This document shows positions 1 through 8,646 of a stretch of 30,414 bases of DNA, in pieces. The stretch lies in the NCBI GenBank assembly GCA_947088515.1, contig CAMUHA010000013.1, positions 1 through 30,414 of the forward strand, read 5' to 3'. This DNA comes from an uncultured bacterium (GTDB lineage Bacteria > Bacillota > Clostridia > Lachnospirales > Lachnospiraceae). The translations under genes and the position numbers were made by a program. Within the stretch, counting starts at the first letter, position 1. Every line of letters begins with the position of its first letter. The notes below the pieces were generated by a model. It ran no database searches. It was not told where the DNA came from and saw only the letters and a program-made list of their open reading frames with translations.

Positions 1-55
1 TACTTCTATACTTCTATACTTCTATACTTCTATACTTCTATACTTCTATACTTCT
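1..55. repeat. 8-bp tandem repeat (TACTTCTA)n at window edge
   Basis: Six perfect copies of TACTTCTA and a seventh copy missing its last base, running to the left edge so the array may be longer. The unit is not a multiple of three. The rest of 1-309 holds no gene longer than the tiny frames listed separately; it contains the minus-strand terminator at 155-199 and otherwise nothing I recognise. Confidence 0.9.
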
Positions 56-145
56 GATTTCATTTTACTTGATGCCTCCTGCAAAGTCAACAACTCCACT
101 GCCAGTAAACAACCCGCCTGTGTTTCCCTAACCTTCCCTTTCCAA

Positions 146-222
146 TTACTGCATAAAAAAGGTCTTCAAGACAGCAACTTTCATCACTGCATGAAGACCC
201 TTTTAAAAACTACCCTTATCAT
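146..222 (-). other. Two overlapping 12-codon micro-ORFs
   Basis: On the minus strand a GGAGG seven bases before an ATG at 222 opens the frame MIRVVFKRVFMQ, ending in TGA at 184-186. That stop overlaps the next ATG (TGATG), which opens MKVAVLKTFFMQ and ends in TAA at 146-148. Both are 12 residues and end F-M-Q. They straddle the terminator hairpin at 155-199, which resembles leader-peptide architecture, but frames this short arise easily by chance and the shared endings partly follow from a short DNA repeat (ATGCAGT). Whether either is translated is unknown. Confidence 0.2.
155..199 (-). terminator. Intrinsic terminator after the 88-aa gene
   Basis: Minus-strand RNA forms GGTCTTCA (199-192) paired with TGAAGACC (168-161) around a 23-nt loop, followed by six U (160-155). 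It lies about 110 nt past the stop of the small acidic gene and is the first terminator downstream of the long minus-strand operon. Confidence 0.7.
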
Positions 223-309
223 TTTTATACCTCCGCATCCCACAGAATATTCTGTATCGCTGCTCAAATCAGCAGCCTGAATGCTTCGTTTAAATGGAAA
301 ACCTTCAGG

Positions 310-576
310 CTACCCTTCTACAATCAGGTACCTTCCGTCCCCTATATCAAAAACTTCATCCGCTTCGAGGATTTCTTCCCCTCTTGCCCCATCAACATCA
401 ATCCCCTCTTCTTCAAAAAAGTCCCAGATTTCTTCAATGGAGTTTACCACCACTGCAAGGCATTCCTCAAGAAACGCTTCTGCCTCTTCCAAATTAGACG
501 CCACATCTTCCTCCGGAAACAGCTTACCCTGATTGTCTAAAAAACACTGTAATACCGCATCATCAAATTCATGCAT
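310..576 (-). CDS. Small acidic hypothetical protein (88 aa)
   Basis: An 88-residue, strongly acidic protein (begins MHEFDDAVLQCF, ends GDGRYLIVEG) with no signal peptide or membrane segment, so probably cytosolic. The middle (about 28-75) is Glu/Asp-rich and likely helical, with a short C-terminal part that reads like a beta hairpin. The start is fixed by GGGAGG eight bases upstream and an in-frame stop (TAG) just before it. It lies about 150 bp past the HAD gene on the same strand and is followed by a terminator, so it may be the last gene of that operon or have its own promoter. I do not recognise the family with confidence and assign no function. Confidence 0.75.
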   Translation of the reverse strand: MHEFDDAVLQCFLDNQGKLFPEEDVASNLEEAEAFLEECLAVVVNSIEEIWDFFEEEGIDVDGARGEEILEADEVFDIGDGRYLIVEG

Positions 577-579
577 ATT

Positions 580-660
580 CTATACCTCCCGTTTAAAATT
601 CTGCCGCTGCCCTTCCAGGTCCAAAAGCTGGAAATAGATACTGTACAGTGCAGCCGCTTT
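580..660 (-). pseudogene. Possible C-terminal gene remnant
   Basis: A 26-codon open stretch without a start codon reads KAAALYSIYFQLLDLEGQRQ then NFKREV and stops (TAG 582-580) three bases before the ATG of the 88-aa gene. It has protein-like composition and the tight spacing of a translationally coupled upstream gene, but an in-frame TAA (663-661) precedes it and the DNA further upstream is AT-rich with stops in all frames. It could be the tail of a lost gene, or chance. Confidence 0.2.
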
Positions 661-724
661 TTAATTTGCTATGGATATTTGACAATTTCTTACTGGTAAT
701 ATTATTATGCTTTAATGCTCCTGT

Positions 725-1534
725 TCAGTCAATACCTCTGCACAAAATTTTTGTATCAATTATCTGGAATACGCCTTTCTCTGCCCACCCTGGACATACG
801 TTTCCCGCTGCCTCCTTTACCTTTTCCACTGCTGTGTCAACAGCATAGCTTGTTCCGGCTTCAAGCATCATCCCTATATCGTTATCATTATCGCCAAACG
901 CCATGGTTTCTTCCCTGGAAATGCCCAGATGGTTTTCAAGAATTCTAAGGCCTTTACCTTTATCTACCGACCTGTCCATAAAGTCCACCCACTCTTCCCC
1001 TGCCATACATACCCTCACCCGGTCCTTCCATGCCGGAATAAAAATTCCTTCTCCCAAAGTGCGAATGCTTTTTTTTCTGTAAATGGCAATTTTAATTATT
1101 TCTTCCCCCTGTGCAAGTACATCATCTACCTGCCGGAAAGAATTATGATAACCATAAGTAATCAGGTCAATAAATTCCTGACTTTTACTTTCCACCAGGC
1201 TGCCATTTGCTGTTGAAACAATGGTTTCACATTCTCCATAATATGGACGCAGCATAGCCATGATGCCTTCCACATCCTCCCGTTTCATAGGTGTAACAGA
1301 AATATTTTTGTGTTGGTAACGGATATGCGCGCCATTTTCTGCAATATAAGCAATGTCCTCCGCCACCTCCCTGAAAACATTTTTAAGGCTCTCATACTGT
1401 CTGCCGCTTGCAGCACAAAAAACAATTCCCATTTTCTTTAACTGCCTGATTGCTTCTGCCATCTCCGGATATAAATCCGGCGTTGAATCTTTAATTAAGG
1501 TTCCATCCACATCAGATGCGATTAATCGTATCAT
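725..1534 (-). CDS. Cof-type HAD-IIB family phosphatase
   Basis: A 269-aa haloacid-dehalogenase hydrolase of the Cof/YidA type, cytosolic, probably acting on a sugar phosphate or other small phosphorylated metabolite. Motif I is DVDGTL near residue 8 (nucleophile and acid/base Asp), motif II is the Ser in CAASGRQ, and motif IV is AFGDNDNDIGMM near the C-terminus; the cap domain lies between II and IV. I start at the ATG at 1534 because AGGAG sits nine bases upstream; the longer frame from 1570 has no comparable site and adds 12 residues before the usual beta strand. It is probably the final well-defined gene of the operon that starts at pheA, about 100 bp after maf. The substrate cannot be read from the sequence. 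Confidence 0.9.
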   Translation of the reverse strand: MIRLIASDVDGTLIKDSTPDLYPEMAEAIRQLKKMGIVFCAASGRQYESLKNVFREVAEDIAYIAENGAHIRYQHKNISVTPMKREDVEGIMAMLRPYYGECETIVSTANGSLVESKSQEFIDLITYGYHNSFRQVDDVLAQGEEIIKIAIYRKKSIRTLGEGIFIPAWKDRVRVCMAGEEWVDFMDRSVDKGKGLRILENHLGISREETMAFGDNDNDIGMMLEAGTSYAVDTAVEKVKEAAGNVCPGWAEKGVFQIIDTKILCRGID

Positions 1535-1630
1535 TTCGTCTATTCTCCTGTTTATTATTATTAAATCCACCTGGCAAACTTTAACGTCATCCTATTTTTC
1601 ATACTGCAGAATACACATTTTCCATCATGG

Positions 1631-2266
1631 TTATATTTGATTTTCCTGTAATATATTCTCTGTCAAAAGCAGCTTCTTCATCTCCTGGTATAGCCTTCCG
1701 ACAGGAAGTCCTACTACATTATTATAATCTCCATGGATTTCTTTAATAAAAGCGGCACATTTTCCCTGAATGCCATAAGCCCCTGCTTTATCCATAGGCT
1801 CTCTGGTATCCACATAACCTCTGATTTCCTCTTCACTCATTGGATACATAGTTACATCCGTTTTTTCATAAAAAGATATTTCCTCCGGAAGGTCTTTTGA
1901 TTGATTCTGATAAATCAGGGTAACGCCTGTATAAACCTGATGCGTCCCGCCCTGCAAAGAAGAGAGCATTGATGCCGCCTCCTTTGCATCTTTGGGTTTT
2001 CCCATCACACCGCCATTACTAACCACCAATGTGTCAGCGCCTATTACCAGACAGTTTTCCAGCCTCACAGTTTCTTCCTTTGAAAGTCTGTCAAAAATCT
2101 CTGCCGCCTTTTTACCGGAAAGGTCCATCACCATCCGGGATGGCTCCCTGCTTGCTGACGTCTCATCCCCGGCTGCAGGAATAACCTCAAATGTAAGGCC
2201 AATCTGTGCAAGCAGTTCTCTCCGTCTGGGAGAAGCAGAAGCAAGTATAACTTTAATTCTATTCAT
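1631..2266 (-). CDS. maf: Maf family nucleoside triphosphate pyrophosphatase
   Basis: A 211-aa Maf/YhdE-family enzyme that hydrolyses non-canonical or modified nucleoside triphosphates (dTTP/UTP-type in this subgroup) to the monophosphate, a house-cleaning role; older names link it to septum inhibition. The N-terminal ASASPRRRELL is the Maf signature and IGADTLV carries the conserved catalytic Asp; the TDVTM segment and the C-terminal INGDYNNVVGLP-like stretch (here HGDYNNVVGLPV) are also typical. The start codon lies inside the end of ppk (ATGAATAG, 8-bp overlap), indicating translational coupling. The length matches the family. Confidence 0.93.
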   Translation of the reverse strand: MNRIKVILASASPRRRELLAQIGLTFEVIPAAGDETSASREPSRMVMDLSGKKAAEIFDRLSKEETVRLENCLVIGADTLVVSNGGVMGKPKDAKEAASMLSSLQGGTHQVYTGVTLIYQNQSKDLPEEISFYEKTDVTMYPMSEEEIRGYVDTREPMDKAGAYGIQGKCAAFIKEIHGDYNNVVGLPVGRLYQEMKKLLLTENILQENQI

Positions 2267-4388
2267 GATGTATTTCCGGGATAAACACTCTGTTATTTAC
2301 AAGCTGTTCCTGCTTTCTTGCAGCCTCTAATGCCATATGGCAGAATGCCAGCTGGGAATTCACAGTGTCCTCCTCCCTCCTGTCCGCTTTTTCATAGACT
2401 CCTTCCGCTGTCAGAACATGAGCCTTTACATTATCTCTAAGCTGCATGTCAAGAATTGTCATCAGCTTTTTTTGTAAATCGGGGCGGTCCACAGGGAACA
2501 TAATTTCAACCCGCCGTTCCAGATTTCTCGGCATCCAGTCTGCACTGGCACAATAATATTCCGGCTTCCCATTGTTTTCAAAATAAAAAATACGGCTATG
2601 CTCCAGAAAATTTCCCACAATTGAACGGACTGTAATATTATCACCAATCCCCAAAAGCCCTGTTTTCAAGCAGCAGATTCCCCTTATAATCAATTCAATT
2701 TTTACCCCTGCCGCTCCCGCTTCATACAACGCCTTAATTATGTCCTTGTCACATAAGCTGTTTACCTTTGCAATAATATGTCCGCCCCTGCCCGCCTGCG
2801 CATTTTCCCGTTCTCTGTTAATAAGAAAAAGAAATCTGTCCTTCAGCCATAAGGGCGCTAAAGAAAGTTTATTCCAGCTTAAAGGCTCCGAATAACCGGA
2901 AAGCATATTAAACACGGCAGTTGCATCCTCTCCCACAGACTTTGAGCAGGTCAGCAGCCCCACATCTGTATAAAGTTTAGCAGTTGCATCATTATAATTC
3001 CCTGTCCCAAGATGCACATATCTTCTGATGCCCTCTTCCTCTTTCCTCACCACCAATGTAATCTTGCTGTGTGTCTTTAGTCCAACCAGACCATAAATCA
3101 CATGACACCCTGCTTTTTCCAGCATCTTTGCCCACACAATATTGTTCTCTTCATCAAACCTTGCCTTTAACTCCACCAGCACGGAAACCTGTTTACCATT
3201 TTCCGCAGCCTGGGCAAGCGCGGCGATAATGGGTGAGTTGCCGCTGACACGGTAAAGAGTCTGCTTTATTGCCAGCACATCCTTATCTCTTGCAGCCTGC
3301 CTGATAAACTCCACCACAGGAGTGAAAGTCTCATAAGGATGAAACAGTAAAATATCCTTTTTTCTTATCTTTTCAAAAATGTCGCATTCAGGAGGAAACT
3401 CCGGCACCATCTGCGGCCCTGCATAATTTTTCTCCTTTAACCGGTCAAATCCAGGAAGTCCATACATTTTCATAAGAAAAGTTAAATCCAGGGGACCATT
3501 GATTCTATATATTTCTTCCTCAGACACATGCAGTTCTTCCTCAATAATCGCAAGAAGTCTCTGGTCAATTCCCTCCTCCACCTCAAGTCGGATAGCCTGC
3601 CCCCACTGTCTTCTTTTTAACTGCTTTTCAATTTCCTTAAGTAAGTCCTCCGCTTCATCCTCTTCAATCGTAAGGTCTGCATTTCTCATAATACGGAAGG
3701 GAAAAGAACATACAATGTCATAATTTAAAAACAGCTTGTGGATATTTCTTTCTATCACTTCTTCTAAAAGAATGACCACTTTTTCTTCTTTGTTGTCAGA
3801 AGGTATCTGTACAATTCTGGTAAGCACACTGGGCACCTGTACTGTGGCAAATTCCAGTTCTTCATCTCCCTCCTTTTTTCTCACAAGAGCTCCAAGATTC
3901 AGGGATTTATTTCTGATTAAAGGAAAAGGACGGGAAGAATCCACCGCCATAGGAGTCAACACAGGATATACATTATCCTCAAAATATTTATCCACATATG
4001 CCCCTTCTTTTTCAGTCAGCTTTTCATGCTGCCCAACAACCCGCAGTCCATTAGCGCGCAGCTGGGGAAGAATGGCGCTGTTATATACCAGATACTGCCG
4101 GTCTACCAGCGCATGTGTTTCCCGTCCCAGCGCCGCAAGCTGCTCTTTGGGCGTCATTCCAGCAATATCTGTTTTGGCGTATCCTGCATTTACCATATCC
4201 ATAAGAGACGCCACACGCACCATAAAAAATTCATCCAGATTGGAAGCCGATATGCTTAAAAATTTCAACCTTTCAAACAGCGGATTATTTTCATCTTCCG
4301 CTTCACTTAATACCCTTTTATCAAACAATATCCAGCTTAATTCCCTGTTGTTGTAACAGCCTGGGTCATCAAATTGGGATATATTCAT
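2259..4388 (-). CDS. ppk1: Polyphosphate kinase 1
   Basis: A 709-aa enzyme that reversibly transfers the gamma phosphate of ATP onto inorganic polyphosphate. The domains are the N domain (NRELSWILFDKRVLSEAED, 14-32), the head domain, and the two PLD-like catalytic domains. The autophosphorylated histidine is H440 in LKTHSKITL and the second active-site histidine is H597 in LEHSRIFYFENN; YVHLGTGNYND (458-467) and SADWMPRNLERRVE (615-628) complete the site. The length is standard. GGAGG precedes the ATG by ten bases. It sits 46 bp behind the Ppx/GppA-like gene and overlaps maf, so synthesis and breakdown enzymes of polyphosphate are likely co-transcribed. Confidence 0.97.
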   Translation of the reverse strand: MNISQFDDPGCYNNRELSWILFDKRVLSEAEDENNPLFERLKFLSISASNLDEFFMVRVASLMDMVNAGYAKTDIAGMTPKEQLAALGRETHALVDRQYLVYNSAILPQLRANGLRVVGQHEKLTEKEGAYVDKYFEDNVYPVLTPMAVDSSRPFPLIRNKSLNLGALVRKKEGDEELEFATVQVPSVLTRIVQIPSDNKEEKVVILLEEVIERNIHKLFLNYDIVCSFPFRIMRNADLTIEEDEAEDLLKEIEKQLKRRQWGQAIRLEVEEGIDQRLLAIIEEELHVSEEEIYRINGPLDLTFLMKMYGLPGFDRLKEKNYAGPQMVPEFPPECDIFEKIRKKDILLFHPYETFTPVVEFIRQAARDKDVLAIKQTLYRVSGNSPIIAALAQAAENGKQVSVLVELKARFDEENNIVWAKMLEKAGCHVIYGLVGLKTHSKITLVVRKEEEGIRRYVHLGTGNYNDATAKLYTDVGLLTCSKSVGEDATAVFNMLSGYSEPLSWNKLSLAPLWLKDRFLFLINRERENAQAGRGGHIIAKVNSLCDKDIIKALYEAGAAGVKIELIIRGICCLKTGLLGIGDNITVRSIVGNFLEHSRIFYFENNGKPEYYCASADWMPRNLERRVEIMFPVDRPDLQKKLMTILDMQLRDNVKAHVLTAEGVYEKADRREEDTVNSQLAFCHMALEAARKQEQLVNNRVFIPEIHHE

Positions 4389-4434
4389 AATACTTATTCC
4401 TCCGCCTATGTTTAAAACGATACACCATCGTCTT

Positions 4435-5976
4435 TTATATATGTTTCCTTTTTATTTCCGGTCTAATATTAAATACTTCTTCAAAGAAATCTGCCCTGGC
4501 CCCAAACAGTCCTTTTTCCAGAGTGATATCTTCCTCTGTATTTACCGTAATAACCATTTTTTCCTCTTTCAGGGATACCTTTACATTTTTAAATTTCTGC
4601 TTATGGCTTCTGTCAAGCCCATTTGCTACCCGGAGAATCGCTGTCAGCTTTGCAATTTTTAAATAAGACTCTTTATCCATGGCGCTTAAACTGCCTCTGG
4701 TTTCATAATAATCAAAGTCCAGATGATTGTATTTCACAACATTTGCCACAATCTCTCTTTCTAATTGAGACAGTCCGATAATCTCTGTGGCCATTATAAT
4801 GCTATAGGAACATTCTCCTAAATTGACCATACTGATATATTTTCCACAATCGTGCAAAATCGTGGAAAGCTGCAAAAGCAATCTCTCTCTTTTTCCCAGC
4901 CCATGGACCTGCTCCATGCTGTCAAAAATAGTAAGCGCAATCCTCTCTAAGGTTTCCCCTCTCTTTTTGCTTCCCCGGTAACGCTTGCTGACATTTTGGG
5001 CGCATGCAATAATGTCCTTTTCAAAATCATGGGTGGATGTTATAATCTTATTTTTTTCTGCATATTCATAGGCAATTCCATCACTTAAAGTAACCCCTGG
5101 CGCCCATATCTGTTCCGCCCCCATATTCTCCATAATTGTACGGAGCAGTATCATGGAAATCAAAAGAAGAAGAATATTTTCTTCCGGCATATCCAATATT
5201 TTTGAAAGCTCCGACTGGCGTTTGGTCCGCACAAGCTCCACAAAATGTTCCATAGTCTTCCTGTCTGCAAAACCTCCTATGCCTTTTTGCCCCGCCTTGC
5301 GCGTTACAAGCGCTGAAATGTAATCGTCCACCACAATAATACTTTTGATTTGCCTGTCTTTTAGATATAGCTTTTTATAAATATTCATCTGGGATTCTAC
5401 AATTTCCCTTATCAGCATCTCATACTGGCTAAAACCAATATCCATATGATACAGCCTTTCCCGAAGCCTTAAAACCCCCAGGCGCATATTCTGGGTGGAA
5501 ACAAGAGTATCATTGTCAAAAAGGGAAATCTGTATGCTTCCCCCTCCAATATCCACAATAGCCGTGCCATTTTCTATAATCTTCTGAAATCCTTCTCCCT
5601 GAAAAGCAATGGATTTATAATCCATAAAACGCTGTTCCGAATTATTAAGCACATCAATATGGATGCCTGTACGCTGTTCAATCTGGTCAACCAGAATTGA
5701 CCTGTTTCTGGACTCCCTGATAGCGCTGGTTCCATATGCCTTATAATCTTCCACCTGATAAGACTTCATAATATCTGAAAACTCACAAAGCACCCGGCAA
5801 AGTTCATCTACCCTCTCATAAGAAAGCTTACCTGTGCCATATGTCTCCGTTCCCATATCAATGCTGTGCCGGATATGGTCAATCTCCCGCATCCCCTTTG
5901 CATCCGATACCTCAAAAATTTTCATTGCAAGCTCATAAGAGCCTACATCAATTGCGGCAAATGTCTTTACAGCCAT
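4435..5976 (-). CDS. Ppx/GppA phosphatase with C-terminal HD domain
   Basis: A 513-aa cytosolic exopolyphosphatase/pppGpp phosphohydrolase-family protein. The actin-like ATPase fold is marked by the phosphate 1 loop AAIDVGSYELAMKIF (about 7-21) and the phosphate 2 loop VDIGGGSIQISLF (141-153). The C-terminal half is an HD-type helical domain with H375-D376 in STILHDCGKYIS and a distal Asp in ANGLDRSHKQ (about 455). This two-domain build is usual for the long Ppx class. It has AGGAGG five bases before the ATG. Lying directly upstream of ppk1 favours polyphosphate hydrolysis over pppGpp turnover, but sequence alone does not separate the two. Confidence 0.92.
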   Translation of the reverse strand: MAVKTFAAIDVGSYELAMKIFEVSDAKGMREIDHIRHSIDMGTETYGTGKLSYERVDELCRVLCEFSDIMKSYQVEDYKAYGTSAIRESRNRSILVDQIEQRTGIHIDVLNNSEQRFMDYKSIAFQGEGFQKIIENGTAIVDIGGGSIQISLFDNDTLVSTQNMRLGVLRLRERLYHMDIGFSQYEMLIREIVESQMNIYKKLYLKDRQIKSIIVVDDYISALVTRKAGQKGIGGFADRKTMEHFVELVRTKRQSELSKILDMPEENILLLLISMILLRTIMENMGAEQIWAPGVTLSDGIAYEYAEKNKIITSTHDFEKDIIACAQNVSKRYRGSKKRGETLERIALTIFDSMEQVHGLGKRERLLLQLSTILHDCGKYISMVNLGECSYSIIMATEIIGLSQLEREIVANVVKYNHLDFDYYETRGSLSAMDKESYLKIAKLTAILRVANGLDRSHKQKFKNVKVSLKEEKMVITVNTEEDITLEKGLFGARADFFEEVFNIRPEIKRKHI

Positions 5977-6015
5977 ACATTCCTCCTAATTTCAGTTCCA
6001 TTCCGTTCCCGCTGT

Positions 6016-7314
6016 CTACTTTTTTACGCTTCCCAGATAGTCGATAAACTGCTGGGCACACCTGCCGGAAAGACCTCCGTGCGCTAACTCCCATTTATTT
6101 GCCTCAATAAGAAGTTCCTCCTCCGGCATAAAAATATGATGACGCTTTGCCAGCGCTTTCACAATATTCTGAAACTCCCTTTTATCTGGCGCTGAAAAAA
6201 AGATAGTAACGCCAAACCGCGCCACCAGGGAAAGCTTTTCCTGTACTGTATCTGATGCGTGGAGGTCATCTCTGCGCTCTTCCTTATCTGAAAACTTTTC
6301 CCTTACCAGATGCCGGCGGTTGGATGTGGCATAAATCAGCACATTGTCAGGTTTCCTCTCCAGTCCTCCTTCTATCACGGCCTTCAGATATTTATATTCA
6401 ATCTCAAAGTCTTCAAAGCTTAAATCATCCATATAAATAATAAACTTATAGTTTCTGTTTTTTATCTGGGTAATCACTTCATTTAAATCCTGAAACTGGT
6501 GTTTATATATCTCTATAATGCGAAGTCCCTTATCATAATAGGCATTGGCAATCCCTTTAATACTGGAAGATTTACCCGTACCTGCGTCTCCAAAAAGAAG
6601 ACAGTTATTTGCCCTTCTTCCCTCCACAAAAGCTTCCGTATTTTCAATCAGTTTTTGTTTGGGAATTTCATATCCCACCAGATCGTCCAGATAAACATGG
6701 GCGATATTTCTTATAGGAACAATTTTTACCTGTTCTTCCTCATGCACCACCCGGAACGCTTTGTTAAGGCCAAACTTGCCTACACCATAATCCTTATAAA
6801 ATGCGGTAAGCGTGGCCTTCATTTCTTCCGGCGTATGGTTTTTGGTAAATTTAACCGCAAGTGCACATATCCGTTCCCGGATACGGCTGTTATAAACCTT
6901 ACTTTCCTCATCGCTGCCCACAAAATGGGTAATCAAATCAAACCCTTCCACGGAAAGGGTCCTTATCATATCCCCAAAATCATAGTCAAAAAACTCTTTA
7001 AATATGACAATGTCGTGAAGAACTGCCCTGTTAATAGTTCCCTGTACTCTTCCCCTTATCTCACAGGCTTTGCTGTAGCTGTTTTCATTATTTACCAAAA
7101 GATTTGACAGATAACAATGCCACAGATTTCCATAAAATCCATGATTGCCTGCCATCTCAATGAGGCGGTGAATGCAGTCATACAAAAGACATGCCATATC
7201 CTCTTTATTGCTGTCTTTGTCTTTATAATGGTTCATCAGCCATGCCATATCATGCAAAAGGCTTCCTTCTTCTTTTTTAAAGTCCTTATATACAATCAGT
7301 TCCCGCTCTCTCAT
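6016..7314 (-). CDS. DUF815-type AAA+ ATP-binding protein
   Basis: A 432-aa P-loop ATPase of the DUF815 family, whose cellular role is not established. Walker A is LLFGDAGTGKSSS (about 240-251) and Walker B is KFIIYMDDLSFED (about 290-302); the following helices and ATSNRRHLVREKF resemble the sensor-1 region of AAA+ proteins. The N-terminal 200 residues are helical with no motif I know. I start at the ATG at 7314: its AGGAG (7322-7326) overlaps the pheA stop codon and is seven bases away, whereas the upstream ATG at 7338 lies inside pheA with no clear site. Position between pheA and the polyphosphate pair suggests co-expression, not necessarily a shared function. Confidence 0.88.
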   Translation of the reverse strand: MRERELIVYKDFKKEEGSLLHDMAWLMNHYKDKDSNKEDMACLLYDCIHRLIEMAGNHGFYGNLWHCYLSNLLVNNENSYSKACEIRGRVQGTINRAVLHDIVIFKEFFDYDFGDMIRTLSVEGFDLITHFVGSDEESKVYNSRIRERICALAVKFTKNHTPEEMKATLTAFYKDYGVGKFGLNKAFRVVHEEEQVKIVPIRNIAHVYLDDLVGYEIPKQKLIENTEAFVEGRRANNCLLFGDAGTGKSSSIKGIANAYYDKGLRIIEIYKHQFQDLNEVITQIKNRNYKFIIYMDDLSFEDFEIEYKYLKAVIEGGLERKPDNVLIYATSNRRHLVREKFSDKEERRDDLHASDTVQEKLSLVARFGVTIFFSAPDKREFQNIVKALAKRHHIFMPEEELLIEANKWELAHGGLSGRCAQQFIDYLGSVKK

Positions 7315-7324
7315 TACCCATCTC

Positions 7325-8449
7325 CTAGTAGTTTCCAAGAATTTTCATATTCCTTGCCTCTTCCCGCAGCCCCCGCAAAGCATTTTTAACCGCACTGTCT
7401 GAAAGATTTCCATCAAAATCAATAAAAAAGCGGTATTCCCAATCCCGTCCTTCCACCGGACGGCTTTCAATCCGGTTCATATTCAAATTGTTATAAATAA
7501 AATGAGAAAGCATATGGTAAAGAGAACCGCTTTCATGGGCAACCTCAAAGCAAATGCTGACTTTTCCTGCTTCTTTAAGAAAAATTTTCTGGTTGGTAAC
7601 AATAATAAAACGTGTGGAATTAGTGCTGGACTGATTGACCCCTTTAAGCAGCACTTCAAGGCCATACTGCTTTGCCGCATATTCACTTGCAATTGCTGCC
7701 TGGGTATTGTCCTTATCTTCCGCCACCTTCAAAGCTGCAAACGCATTGTTCTGCATGCTAATCTGCCGCCAGCTGTATTCATTTAAAAACCGGGCTGACT
7801 GCATCAGGGACTGGGGATGGGAATAAACAGTTTTGATATCCTCTATCCTGGTTCCAGGCGCTGCCATAAGACAATGCTCTATTTTAATAATTTGTTCTCC
7901 CACAATATAATTCTCAAATTCCACCAAAAGGTCATAAATTTCGCTGACAATCCCTGCTGTTGAATTCTCTATGGGAAGTACGGCAAAATCCGCGCTTCCC
8001 TCATCAATCGCAGCCATGGCATCCCGGAACGTATCCACATGAAAGCTGTTTACCTTATCCCCAAAGTACTGCATCATTGCCGCCTGGGAATATGCCCCCT
8101 CTGCTCCCTGGAAAACCACCCTTGCCTTTTCTTTTTCCAAAGCATCCACTCCAATAAAAGGCAGCCTTCCGCTGCTTCCATGCTCTGTTAACAGCCTGTA
8201 CTGAAGCTTTCGGCTCATGGACATAATCTGCTCAAAAAGCTCCTCAATTCCCTGACTGTTAAATTCATTACTGGTAAGAGATTTTACTTTCCGTATTTTC
8301 TCTACCTCTCTTACCTTATCAAAAACCTTTTTTCCGGTTTCTATCTTATACTCCGCAACCTGACGGGAAATGTCCATCCGTTTTTCATATAATTCTACAA
8401 TCTGAGCATCAATCCCATCAATCTGCTTCCGTAAATCCATCAAATCCAT
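7325..8449 (-). CDS. pheA: Bifunctional chorismate mutase/prephenate dehydratase
   Basis: A 374-aa P-protein converting chorismate to prephenate and then phenylpyruvate in phenylalanine synthesis. Residues 1-85 are an AroQ-type chorismate mutase (LRKQIDGIDAQIVELYEKRM). Residues about 110-285 are the dehydratase (VFQGAEGAYSQAAMMQYFGD, LPIENSTAGIVSEIYDLL, and the TRFIIVT motif). The last 80 residues are an ACT domain with GSLYHMLSHF and the ESRP motif that bind phenylalanine for feedback inhibition. A G-rich site (AGGGGGG) lies upstream of the ATG. It is the first gene of the minus-strand operon, about 35 nt behind its predicted promoter; no leader peptide or T-box is visible in that short leader. 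Confidence 0.96.
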   Translation of the reverse strand: MDLMDLRKQIDGIDAQIVELYEKRMDISRQVAEYKIETGKKVFDKVREVEKIRKVKSLTSNEFNSQGIEELFEQIMSMSRKLQYRLLTEHGSSGRLPFIGVDALEKEKARVVFQGAEGAYSQAAMMQYFGDKVNSFHVDTFRDAMAAIDEGSADFAVLPIENSTAGIVSEIYDLLVEFENYIVGEQIIKIEHCLMAAPGTRIEDIKTVYSHPQSLMQSARFLNEYSWRQISMQNNAFAALKVAEDKDNTQAAIASEYAAKQYGLEVLLKGVNQSSTNSTRFIIVTNQKIFLKEAGKVSICFEVAHESGSLYHMLSHFIYNNLNMNRIESRPVEGRDWEYRFFIDFDGNLSDSAVKNALRGLREEARNMKILGNY

Positions 8450-8490
8450 TTTTTATCCCCCTACCAATACTTATGCCGCTTGACGATACT

Positions 8491-8519
8491 ATTTTATAAT
8501 AAAAAAATATTGTATTCAA
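8491..8519 (-). promoter_or_regulatory. Predicted sigma-A promoter of the pheA operon
   Basis: Minus strand TTGAAT (8519-8514), 17-bp spacer, TAAAAT (8496-8491). Transcription would start near 8485, about 35 nt before the pheA ATG. Divergent from the promoter at 8568-8596. Confidence 0.6.
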
Positions 8520-8567
8520 GCCATTTTTCGTGATACCTTCCGAAATCAATTTTCATGTAAGATACTA

Positions 8568-8596
8568 TTGCGGAACCCTTTTTCTCTTATTATAAT
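8568..8596 (+). promoter_or_regulatory. Predicted sigma-A promoter of the DUF5050-ABC operon
   Basis: TTGCGG (8568-8573), 17-bp spacer, perfect TATAAT (8591-8596); the ATG of the DUF5050 gene follows at 8647. I see no convincing Fur-type inverted repeat over it. Confidence 0.65.
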
Positions 8597-8646
8597 AAAA
8601 GTAAAGTATTTCAATCACCAAACGTAAGTTGAAGGGAGTTTCTTTC

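Noticed and set aside
640..649. Perfect 10-bp palindrome ACTGTACAGT upstream of the 88-aa gene
   Set aside because: Short palindromes of this size are expected by chance and it lies in the possible coding remnant, with no convincing promoter around it.
4417..4431. Small hairpin ACGAT/ATCGT between the Ppx/GppA and ppk1 genes
   Set aside because: Five-base stem with little GC and no U-tract in the transcribed direction; too weak to call an attenuator.
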